From CBFGTV01 sp965652145 (GTDB lineage: Bacteria; Bacillota; Clostridia; Peptostreptococcales; Natronincolaceae): DNA of 64,000 nt. The translations under genes and the position numbers were made by a program. The notes beneath the pieces are model-generated. The model was not told the DNA's origin, did no database searches, and was given only the letters and a program-made list of their open reading frames with translations. Location: NCBI GenBank assembly GCA_965652145.1, contig CBFGTV010000010.1, positions 5,729 to 69,728 on the forward strand. Reading direction: 5' to 3'. This document shows positions 18,163 through 25,562 of this stretch, in pieces; the first letter of the stretch is position 1; each line of letters begins with the position of its first letter.

Positions 18163-19053
18163 ATGAAGCAAGAACTGAAAAAAATGAGGCTAGATAGCGG
18201 AGAGGTCTTGGCTTATCGAGAGGCTGGAGATGGTAATAAGCTTTTACTTTTTATACATGGAAACATGAGCGCTGGCATACACTTTATGCCGCTAGTTAAA
18301 AGACTTCCTTCTGACTATAAGGCCTACATAGTTGATTTGCGAGGATTTGGCGACAGCACCTATCATAATCAAATTCACACCATCAAGAACCTTTCTGATG
18401 ATATATATGAATTCATAAATAAACTGGGATTAAGGCAAATTACCCTGGTTGGTTGGTCTGCAGGGGGAAGTATATGCCTGCAGCTGGCTGCTGATTATTC
18501 TGAGCTGGTCAATAAAATTGTACTGATTAGCGCTATTGGTCATGGGGGGGTGCCCTTATTTAGAAAGGATGAACAGGGCAATATACTAAAAGGTCAGGTA
18601 TATGAAGATAAAGCAGAAATGGCTGAAGATAGTGAAGTAGCCCCTTGTCTGGCGGCAATCAGAAGCCAAAATGCTGATGAAATGAGTACCCTGTGGAATA
18701 TGGCCATTTATACAAACCAAAAACCAGGCCTAAGGGAGGGTGTAGAGTATATTAATGCCACGCTAAAGCAACGAAATTTAGTAGACATCTATTGGGCACT
18801 GGCCCAGTTCAACATATCACATCAACATAACGGTTATATCGAAGGAAATGGCTTAATAGACCATATCAAGGCTCCGGTGTTAAGCATCTGGGGAGAGAAA
18901 GATGTAATTATATCAGAAAATACTGTAAGAGAAACGGTAAAAGCCCTGGGTGAAAATGCCAAGATGCTAATTTTAAAGGATAGTGGTCATTCTCCAATGG
19001 TTGACTGCCCCGATTTACTAATAGAAAGACTAATTGAATTTATAGAAGCATAA
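18163..19053 (+). CDS. alpha/beta-fold hydrolase
   Basis: A 296-residue cytoplasmic hydrolase. The oxyanion region is LLFIHGNMS near residue 30, and the nucleophile is Ser99 in the elbow GWSAGG. The acid is probably the Asp of WGEKDVI, and the base the His of DSGHSPM. The cap region lies at about 130-220. The fold covers esterases, peroxidases and C-C bond hydrolases, so the substrate cannot be told. GGGGG lies before ATG. No partner gene is linked. Confidence 0.85.
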   Translation: MKQELKKMRLDSGEVLAYREAGDGNKLLLFIHGNMSAGIHFMPLVKRLPSDYKAYIVDLRGFGDSTYHNQIHTIKNLSDDIYEFINKLGLRQITLVGWSAGGSICLQLAADYSELVNKIVLISAIGHGGVPLFRKDEQGNILKGQVYEDKAEMAEDSEVAPCLAAIRSQNADEMSTLWNMAIYTNQKPGLREGVEYINATLKQRNLVDIYWALAQFNISHQHNGYIEGNGLIDHIKAPVLSIWGEKDVIISENTVRETVKALGENAKMLILKDSGHSPMVDCPDLLIERLIEFIEA

Positions 19054-19183
19054 AAAGATCGGGCTGTTAAAAAACCTGTATATGTACGATATAATCTATG
19101 GAATCTAAAACTTTGAGCAGTCTGGATTCGTTTGCCTTTGACAAGCGCAGTATGGAATTGATCTTACTGATTAACAGGGGGGA

Positions 19184-19477
19184 GTGGAGTTATTGTATTA
19201 TTGGAATCAAGATAATTTTAAAGGCTTAAAAGAAATAGGTGATTTATATAGTTCTAAGGGCAGCTATAAGCACTTTGCCGATTATTGTATACTCAAGGAA
19301 AAAGGCCTGAGGAAGCAGGCTTTAAAGGCTATAGAAGATTTTATTGAATTAACTAAGGGAAGGACTAAGCAAGAGCAAAGGCAAATTGCAGAGGAAATAA
19401 TTACCCTAAGCTATGATCATAGAGAGATTCTGGTTTGTATCTATTATCACGTAGTTGGCTTCCATAAAATTCATTAG
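19184..19477 (+). CDS. small hypothetical protein
   Basis: A helical, charged protein of about 97 residues (YYWNQDNFKGLKEIGDLY at the start) without a family I recognise. The start is GTG 19184 or TTG 19193; the latter stands nine bases after GGGGGGAG. A second coding-like frame overlaps the front: from ATG 19098, three bases after TATAAT, it reads MESKTLSSLDSFAFDKRSME and ends at 19227. This may be the original N-terminus separated by a frameshift, or chance. There is no signal peptide or membrane segment. Confidence 0.5.
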   Translation: MELLYYWNQDNFKGLKEIGDLYSSKGSYKHFADYCILKEKGLRKQALKAIEDFIELTKGRTKQEQRQIAEEIITLSYDHREILVCIYYHVVGFHKIH

Positions 19478-19615
19478 ATACTTAACATTTTCAGGTGCTA
19501 AATATATAAGAAAGTCTTATAACGTTTTATTCTGAAATAATCCTTTTCTTAAATCTTTTTTTATGTCCAAAATGACTAAGTGATACTTTGATAAAAATAG
19601 GGGGGATACTTGTAT

Positions 19616-20095
19616 ATGAAGTCTAAAATAATAGTTTGTGTAATACTTATTATAATCATTTTAATTCCAATTTTCATCTATAATGTTGGAAAAATCTATT
19701 ATTCACACGAAAAAATATATGAATTAAATTGGGAAATTGATATACCTTCAGATTTTAAAGAAATGTATCATGTTTCAGATAAACGTGGTTTTCGAGGTGA
19801 TGGAATAAGATATACGATTTTTGAAGTAAAAAATATGGAACAATCTTCCATTCTAAGCTCTACTAAAGGGACGAGGGAAATAGAAATACTTAGTGGGGAT
19901 TCTAAAAATGTAAGAAATAATGAGCTTGAGCAATTTGTTAATACTATCGTAATGGAATTAGGTATACCCGAAAATAAAAGACCTCAGTTTCATAGGTATT
20001 ATATATGGCAAGAGTTTGTAAAATATAATGATACGTTAGTTATTATCTATTTCCCCGAAATTAACCTAGTATATTTTGCTGAAAAACTAATATAA
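19616..20095 (+). CDS. hypothetical single-span membrane-anchored protein
   Basis: A 159-residue protein with one strong N-terminal hydrophobic helix (about 5-24, IIVCVILIIIILIPIFIY) and an extracytoplasmic domain of about 130 residues. It lacks a lipobox. ATG 19616 lies ten bases after GGGGGGA; TTG 19610 is the alternative. It is more AT-rich than its neighbours, and no domain is recognised. Confidence 0.55.
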   Translation: MKSKIIVCVILIIIILIPIFIYNVGKIYYSHEKIYELNWEIDIPSDFKEMYHVSDKRGFRGDGIRYTIFEVKNMEQSSILSSTKGTREIEILSGDSKNVRNNELEQFVNTIVMELGIPENKRPQFHRYYIWQEFVKYNDTLVIIYFPEINLVYFAEKLI

Positions 20096-20231
20096 GAAAA
20101 AGAAGATAGTTTATTATATATCAATATGTGTCAGATCCCGGTTAGTCAGTGGCTGATGTAAGCCTTTGGTCAATATAGTATAATAAAAGTACAGCTTTAA
20201 ATAATGATTAAATTTATTCAGGAGGTACAGG

Positions 20232-20762
20232 ATGATATACATTGAAACCCCCAGATTAGTTTTAAGAGATTGGGAAAAATCAGATTTAGAGGCCTTTAGA
20301 AGGCTAAATGCAGATCAAAAAGTAATGAAATATTTTCCTAAAACACTTACAGCCCAAGAAACAGACACCTTCTACGAAGCTATTAACAAGGAATTTCAAG
20401 AATACAAATTTGGGCTGTATGCCGTTGAGGTAAAAGAGAATAAAGAATTTATCGGCTTTATCGGCTTCCACAGGGCAACCTTTGATGCTGACTTTACGCC
20501 CTGTATAGAGATTGGTTGGCGCTTAAAAAAAGAAGCATGGGGCAAGGGGTACGCAACAGAAGGAGCCAAGGCGTGCCTGGAATATGGTTTTAAAGAGCTG
20601 GGCTTTGAAGAAATCTACAGCTTCACTGCAAAAATAAATATACCCTCACAAAATGTAATGAAAAAGATTGGAATGGGGTATGTGAAGGACTTTAATCATC
20701 CGCGCCTGGAAAAGAATAGCGAATTATATAGACATGTACTTTACAGTGTTAAAAAAAGTTAA
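20232..20762 (+). CDS. GNAT family N-acetyltransferase (RimJ/RimL-like)
   Basis: A 176-residue acetyl-CoA-dependent transferase. It has the RimJ/RimL-type opening ETPRLVLRDWEKSDLEAF, the core IGWRLKKEAWGKGYATEGAKA (pyrophosphate loop GKGYAT, about residues 102-107) and the closing NVMKKIGMGYVKDF. Such enzymes acetylate N-termini, antibiotics or metabolites. The substrate is not predictable. GGAGG precedes ATG by six bases. Confidence 0.9.
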   Translation: MIYIETPRLVLRDWEKSDLEAFRRLNADQKVMKYFPKTLTAQETDTFYEAINKEFQEYKFGLYAVEVKENKEFIGFIGFHRATFDADFTPCIEIGWRLKKEAWGKGYATEGAKACLEYGFKELGFEEIYSFTAKINIPSQNVMKKIGMGYVKDFNHPRLEKNSELYRHVLYSVKKS

Positions 20763-20779
20763 AATAGGGTGCTATTTAG

Positions 20780-20806
20780 AAAGGGCGCTTCAAGGAGCGC
20801 CCCTTT
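20780..20806. terminator. bidirectional terminator
   Basis: AAAGGGCGCT pairs with AGCGCCCCTTT (one bulged C) around a 6-nt loop, between two convergent genes. A-runs and T-runs on the flanks suit both strands. Confidence 0.75.
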
Positions 20807-20810
20807 AAAA

Positions 20811-21389
20811 TTAAATTTCAGCAATAACCCTGCAGGGAAGTCCAGAAAAACCCTTCCAATTGACAGGAAAGGTATAGACCTTGAAGGGCTGATCTGGTAC
20901 TTTTTTTAATAGCACATCTAAGTTATCCAGATTTTCAATAATAAACACACCCCTGTCGGCACAATATTGATCTATACGGGGGTGATTATCAGGTTTTTTA
21001 GCCCCGGCCATATCGACTCCAATAAAGCTGACTTCCTTGTGAATCAAATAGTCAACTAACTCATCAGACAATTCTATATAGCTAGAAAAATACGGAATGG
21101 TGCCATAATCATACTGTTTTAAGATACCAGAATAAAACATGACAAAATCGTTTTTCTGTACGGAGCTTAAGTCTACATCCTTAAGCTTTACCTCTCCCGT
21201 TGCGATATGGCTGATATCAAATACTCTCCCCATAGTAATTACGCTTTCAATAGGAAATTCACCATTCATAACATCAAAATGGGTTCCTATATGGCCAGAC
21301 TTATCAAGGGAAGAACCGACCTGTGAAATTGACCCTGCCAAATCATCAATTACAGCTTTTTTTACCTCATAGCTTAATTCAATTTTCAT
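20811..21389 (-). CDS. cyclase family protein (kynurenine formamidase-like)
   Basis: A 192-residue metal-dependent hydrolase of the putative cyclase family. The metal motif HxGTHxD is intact (His33, Gly-Thr-His37, Asp39 in GHIGTHFD). Later features include FYSG, IGVDMAGAKKP and a C-terminal LPCRVIAEI. Relatives hydrolyse N-formylkynurenine, isatin or cyclic amides. The start is 21389, after GGAGG at 21399-21403; the frame extends to 21446 across the promoter and operator, which would be false. It is divergent from a MarR regulator with shared operators, so the hydrolase is very likely that regulator's target and its substrate the inducer. Confidence 0.85.
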   Translation of the reverse strand: MKIELSYEVKKAVIDDLAGSISQVGSSLDKSGHIGTHFDVMNGEFPIESVITMGRVFDISHIATGEVKLKDVDLSSVQKNDFVMFYSGILKQYDYGTIPYFSSYIELSDELVDYLIHKEVSFIGVDMAGAKKPDNHPRIDQYCADRGVFIIENLDNLDVLLKKVPDQPFKVYTFPVNWKGFSGLPCRVIAEI

Positions 21390-21412
21390 AAATTTATACC
21401 TCCATTCAAATT

Positions 21413-21430
21413 TTGTTTCCGCGGAAACAA
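21413..21430. promoter_or_regulatory. operator O1, 18-bp perfect palindrome
   Basis: TTGTTTCCGCGGAAACAA is a perfect palindrome. It lies just downstream of the predicted start point of the cyclase gene, which would block transcription when bound. Its core GTTTCC-NN-GGAAAC recurs twice in this promoter region. Confidence 0.75.
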
Positions 21431-21441
21431 TTATTACCGTT

Positions 21442-21470
21442 ATCATATCACTTTATTGTTTCCTTGTAAA
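21442..21470 (-). promoter_or_regulatory. cyclase gene promoter overlapped by operator O2
   Basis: Read on the minus strand: TTTACA (21470-21465), 17-bp spacer, TATGAT (21447-21442). Operator-like GTTTCCTTGTAAAC at 21458-21471 covers the -35 box and matches the core of the 18-bp palindrome in most positions. Confidence 0.65.
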
Positions 21471-21485
21471 CCATTTGTCGAATGA

Positions 21486-21535
21486 TTGATATTTTGAGAT
21501 TAAAAATGCTATAATATAGATATTTCCCAGGAAAC
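21486..21535 (+). promoter_or_regulatory. marR-type gene promoter with operator O3
   Basis: TTGATA (21486-21491), 18-bp spacer, TATAAT (21510-21515). ATTTCCCAGGAAAC at 21522-21535 is the third copy of the half-site pattern and sits at the predicted transcription start, consistent with autorepression. Confidence 0.65.
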
Positions 21536-21556
21536 TAAAGGCAAGGAGTAAGTGTT

Positions 21557-22045
21557 ATGAAGAAAAAATTGACTGAACTAGAAAAAAACAAAATGATTAA
21601 TAAAATGGCATCAGTCATTGACTATTTAAGAAGTTTTGAAGCGCTACATGAGCAATCCTTTAAAGAATTATTAATTCAATACGATTATAAGCATATATAC
21701 GAAAAGAACCTGTTGCTTTCAGAGTTTCATATAATAGACTGTATCGGTAAGCACTCATTACCGAATGCTACATTTATAGCCAAGGAATTAAATATGACCA
21801 AGGGTGCCATTTCAAAGCTTACGGCTAAGCTGATGGAAAAAAATCTAATTAAAGGAAACCGATTGGAAAATAATAAAAAAGAAATCTACTATTCCTTAAC
21901 GCCCATTGGAAAGGAAGCATTTGAGGTACATCGAAAACTACACGAAATAGAAGAGGAAAGGCTAGTAAAAATTTTTAGTAAATATGATAAGCAGGAGCTA
22001 GATGTCATTTATCGTTTTTTAGACGATATTATAAAGGAACTATGA
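21557..22045 (+). CDS. MarR-family transcriptional regulator
   Basis: A 162-residue winged-helix regulator. The DNA-binding domain (about 55-130) has LLLSEFHIIDCIG, then ATFIAKELNMTKGAISKLTAK as recognition helix region and the wing KKEIYYSLTPIGKEAF. N- and C-terminal helices dimerise. MarR proteins release palindromic operators on binding aromatic or oxidised ligands. Three matching palindromes between this gene and the cyclase make mutual control very likely. The start follows AAGGAG. Confidence 0.9.
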   Translation: MKKKLTELEKNKMINKMASVIDYLRSFEALHEQSFKELLIQYDYKHIYEKNLLLSEFHIIDCIGKHSLPNATFIAKELNMTKGAISKLTAKLMEKNLIKGNRLENNKKEIYYSLTPIGKEAFEVHRKLHEIEEERLVKIFSKYDKQELDVIYRFLDDIIKEL

Positions 22046-22350
22046 TGATAGGAACAGCAGGCAGGCCTTGTCAAAACCAAGGGCTGCCTGCTGTATTATT
22101 TATGCCAGGCTGAGGGTAACAATGCTTGTGATCATTAAGCATATGCCGGTCAGCCTGATTTTGTTTAAATCCTCAGAGAGCAGCTTAAGGCTGTACAACT
22201 AAAATGGAGATAAGAAGGCTATGCAAGGCTCTTATATTCAACAGGCAATCTCTTAAATTCAGATTTGGGGTTGAACAATCGAGGATTTTGACCGATATAT
22301 TTTATATACAACCATTATTAAAAAAACAGAACGAATTCGAGGTGAATGGT
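22046..22350. other. intergenic region with terminator and possible gene remnant
   Basis: A strong hairpin (ACAGCAGGCAG at 22054-22064 with CTGCCTGCTGT at 22084-22094, extended by GCC TTG/CAAGG) ends the MarR gene. On the minus strand, about 22100-22196 encodes a hydrophobic tail (LNKIRLTGICLMITSIVTLS) ending in a stop. It resembles the end of a small drug/metabolite transporter and may be a decayed gene. The rest is unremarkable and leads to the GAGGTG site of the next gene. Confidence 0.5.
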
Positions 22351-22923
22351 ATGCAGATGATTACTTTAAAGAATGCATTAAACAACCTATATTACAAGGA
22401 GACTCCAAATAAAACCGAGCAAAGTTCAAAGGATCAAGCAAAATCAACTCTGGAAATGTTCAGAGAGGCCATGGAGGGAACAAATTTTAAGTCGGAAGAA
22501 GAAAAAATGGCCTATGAAGCTAAGCTAAATGAAAAGATCAAACGGGGGGACAAATTATCAGAGCGTGAGATGAGCTACCTTCAAAGAACAAACCCTATAA
22601 TGTACTTTCGCGTTAAAAGGGTTCAAGTGCAGAGGGAATTACTGGAAACCAGACTAAAGCAATGTAGATCGAAAAAGGAAGTAGAAGAAGCCTATCATCA
22701 AGCCACATCGATGATTCATTCAAAGGATCCCGATAAGCAGTTATTGGTCAAGGCCTATGACAATGTAACTAGAGAATTTAAGAAGACCAGGGAATATCAA
22801 GCCTTGCCCAATGATATAAAGGAAGATCGAAAGGAAGAAGCCAAAAGGCGTAAAGAGCAAAGAGAAGCCTTTAACAGCCATAAAACAATGAGAAAGATAT
22901 CTACCTTCGATATGTCGGTATAG
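22351..22923 (+). CDS. hypothetical charged alpha-helical protein
   Basis: A 190-residue, Lys/Glu/Arg-rich protein predicted to be almost wholly helical, with likely coiled coil in the second half (about 85-180). The start is ATG 22351, six bases after GAGGTG; the frame continues upstream to 22204 but without a binding site. It has neither signal peptide nor membrane segment, and I do not recognise a family. Codon use is normal, and it ends at its own terminator. Phrases such as NPIMYFRVKRVQVQREL may be useful for searching. Confidence 0.7.
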   Translation: MQMITLKNALNNLYYKETPNKTEQSSKDQAKSTLEMFREAMEGTNFKSEEEKMAYEAKLNEKIKRGDKLSEREMSYLQRTNPIMYFRVKRVQVQRELLETRLKQCRSKKEVEEAYHQATSMIHSKDPDKQLLVKAYDNVTREFKKTREYQALPNDIKEDRKEEAKRRKEQREAFNSHKTMRKISTFDMSV

Positions 22924-22937
22924 AATTAAGTCCCAAA

Positions 22938-22969
22938 ACTCCCATCCTTCCTATGGTGGGAGCTTTTTT
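22938..22969 (+). terminator. intrinsic terminator
   Basis: CTCCCA pairs with TGGGAG and is followed by CTTTTTT. It ends the charged helical protein gene. Confidence 0.8.
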
Positions 22970-23103
22970 AGAGCCAAATATCGGTCATTCCCCCTAAGGA
23001 GGGTTTCGACACTAAAGCAGCGAATGATATTCTAGGGTTAAAGTTGTTGATAGGTATTAGAGGAAATAAAACGGATATTAATCAGGTTAAGGGAGGAAAA
23101 CCA

Positions 23104-23655
23104 ATGATCTATGTTGCTTTACTGCGGGGAATCAATGTAGGGGGAAAGAACAAGGTTGACATGAAGCGGCTAAAGGAAGCCTTTATGGAGGCTGGAATGA
23201 AGTCTGTCAGCACATACATTAATTCAGGAAATGTAATTTTCATAGATAATCAGCGGACTAAAGCAGAGATAGCCGGCATACTTGAGGAGGTTATATTACA
23301 TTACTTTCAGTTGGAAATAAAGGTATTGATACGAAGTATAGACGATTTTAAAGATATGATAAAAATACTGCCAACAACCTGGAAAAATGATAAGGAAATG
23401 AAATGCGATGTATTGTTTTTATGGGAAGAAATTGATCAAGGGGCGATACTAAATGAGTTGACAATCAAGCCTGAAATTGACACGGTTCTCTATACGCCAG
23501 GGGCCATTCTATGGTCTGTTGATAAAAGGAATGTTACCAGAAGCGGCCTATCAAAGCTGGTAGGGACAAACCTGTATAAAAAAATGACCATTCGAAATGT
23601 CAATACGACTCGAAAAATCTATGAGATCATGCAGGATACAAAAGAACTGGAATAA
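23104..23655 (+). CDS. DUF1697 family protein
   Basis: A 183-residue protein with the DUF1697 opening MIYVALLRGINVGGKNKV, followed by STYINSGNVIF and, near the end, TRSGLSKLVG with NVTTR-like NVNTTRKI. The family has no assigned reaction. The start is 23104, after GGGAGG; the frame runs upstream to 23044, but that codon has no site. Monocistronic by context. Confidence 0.88.
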   Translation: MIYVALLRGINVGGKNKVDMKRLKEAFMEAGMKSVSTYINSGNVIFIDNQRTKAEIAGILEEVILHYFQLEIKVLIRSIDDFKDMIKILPTTWKNDKEMKCDVLFLWEEIDQGAILNELTIKPEIDTVLYTPGAILWSVDKRNVTRSGLSKLVGTNLYKKMTIRNVNTTRKIYEIMQDTKELE

Positions 23656-23861
23656 TACCGTGATTCTACTGTCGGGTACCCTTTATAGGGCTATAATACT
23701 ATTTTGTATTCTTTTAGCATATTTAAAGGGAGCATACTACATCGTATAGAATAATTTAATACCTTAAATTCTAAGGCCCATGCAGTCAGGTTAAGATTTA
23801 TAATTAATATTTCAATACATACACAATACATAATAGTACTATCATTTTAGGAGGGACATAT

Positions 23862-25562
23862 ATGGCAATTATAGGAATTGATTTGGGAACCACCAACAGT
23901 CTGGTCTCCTACTGGGCCGACGGCGTTTCTAAAATCATACCAAATTCCTTAGGAGAAAATCTTACACCCTCGGTTGTAAGTATAGATGATCAAGGTGAAA
24001 TTTTAGTAGGACAAATTGCTAAGGAACGACAAATTACCCATCCCGAACAAAGTGCTTCTGTTTTTAAAAGAAGTATGGGTACCAAAAAGCTATACAAGCT
24101 GGGCACAAGGGAGTTTTTGCCCGAGGAACTATCGGCATTGATTATTAAGGCCTTAAAGGAGGATGCCGAGCATTACCTGGGTGTACCTGTTGATGAGGCG
24201 GTAATCAGCGTACCGGCATATTTTAGTGATGTACAGAGAAAGGCAACCAAAAGAGCAGGTGAGCTGGCAGGCCTGCGGGTGGAACGATTGGTGACAGAGC
24301 CAACAGCTGCGGCCATTGCCTATGGCCTCCACCTGGAAAACGCTGATACAAAGTTTCTTGTATTTGACCTGGGGGGCGGCACCTTCGACGTTTCGATTCT
24401 GGAGCTCTTTGACAATGTCATGGAGGTAAGGGCCGTAGCCGGCGATAACTACTTGGGGGGAGAAGACTTTACAGAAATATTGGTAAACTTATTTCTAAAG
24501 CATCATCAGCTCACCCTTGGTCAGTTGAGCCGTAAAGAGCATGCCATGCTGAAAAAGCAGGCAGAGGTGGCCAAAAGGGCCTTTAACCAGAATAAGGTGG
24601 TTAGCATTACTTCGTCCATAAAGGGTGAGATGCTATCGCTTGATATTAGCCTGGATGAATATGAGAGGGCTTCCAAAACATTATTTCAAAGATTAAGGAC
24701 TCCGGTAGAGCGGGCATTGCATGATGCTTCCCTTAAACTTACAGACATTGAGGCGATTCTTTTGGTAGGAGGGGCTACCAAGCTGACATTGATACGTTCC
24801 TTTGTAAGCAAGCTATTCGGCAAGCTGGCTTACATTAACATTAATCCCGATGAGGTGGTAGGCCTTGGGGCGGGTATTCAGGCGGCTTTAAAGGGTCAAA
24901 ATGCCCAGATTGACGAGGTCATTTTAACCGATGTTTGCCCCTATACCCTGGGTACCAGTATTTCGGTCAGAAGGGCCCAGGGCTATCATGAACCAGGGCA
25001 TTTTCTTCCCATTATAGAGAGAAATACCACCATTCCCGTCAGTAAGGTTGAACGCCTTTATACCATACACGATTATCAAAAAAGTATTAATATTGATATT
25101 TTACAGGGGGAATCCCGATTATCGAAGGACAACATCTACCTTGGCGAGCTAAATATCCCCGTGCCCGCCCAGCCCGGGGGAAAAGAGGCAGTTGATGTGA
25201 GATTCACCTATAATATAAACGGTATACTTGAAGTAGAGGTGAAGGTGGTTTCGACCGGATTATCCAAAAGCATCATTATAGAAAAAGAGCCCAACAGCAT
25301 GACCCAGGAAGAAATCACTAAATCAATGGAGGCCTTGGCCCATTTGAAAATACATCCCAGAGATAAACATGAAAATACCCTGATTTTGGCCAGAGGTGAG
25401 CGATTATATGAAGAAAATATCGGGCAGATTCGGTATGAAATCGGCCGGGGTCTAAGGGAGTTTGAAGATGTGCTGAATAAACAGGATTCAAAGCTGATTC
25501 AGGAAACCAGAAAAAAGCTAAAGGATTTACTGGATACAATAGAGGAAAGGGGAGACTTTTAA
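23862..25562 (+). CDS. hscC: Hsp70 family chaperone, HscC-like
   Basis: A 566-residue Hsp70, near the length of E. coli HscC and shorter than DnaK. The ATPase domain shows IGIDLGTTNS (residues 4-13), VPAYFSDVQRKATKRAGELAG, FDLGGGTFDVSILE and LVGGATKLTLIR. The substrate-binding domain follows from about 370, with a shortened helical lid. HscC is a specialised Hsp70 that in E. coli works with J-domain proteins DjlB and DjlC encoded nearby. Here the next gene starts one base after its stop and encodes a J-like/TPR protein, so the two are cotranslated partners. GGAGGG precedes ATG. Assignment to HscC rests on length and context. Confidence 0.88.
   Translation: MAIIGIDLGTTNSLVSYWADGVSKIIPNSLGENLTPSVVSIDDQGEILVGQIAKERQITHPEQSASVFKRSMGTKKLYKLGTREFLPEELSALIIKALKEDAEHYLGVPVDEAVISVPAYFSDVQRKATKRAGELAGLRVERLVTEPTAAAIAYGLHLENADTKFLVFDLGGGTFDVSILELFDNVMEVRAVAGDNYLGGEDFTEILVNLFLKHHQLTLGQLSRKEHAMLKKQAEVAKRAFNQNKVVSITSSIKGEMLSLDISLDEYERASKTLFQRLRTPVERALHDASLKLTDIEAILLVGGATKLTLIRSFVSKLFGKLAYININPDEVVGLGAGIQAALKGQNAQIDEVILTDVCPYTLGTSISVRRAQGYHEPGHFLPIIERNTTIPVSKVERLYTIHDYQKSINIDILQGESRLSKDNIYLGELNIPVPAQPGGKEAVDVRFTYNINGILEVEVKVVSTGLSKSIIIEKEPNSMTQEEITKSMEALAHLKIHPRDKHENTLILARGERLYEENIGQIRYEIGRGLREFEDVLNKQDSKLIQETRKKLKDLLDTIEERGDF

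Noticed and set aside
21390..21446. Longer cyclase N-terminus
   Set aside because: It would translate the promoter-proximal operator and the ribosome binding site; the ATG at 21389 has GGAGG at correct spacing.
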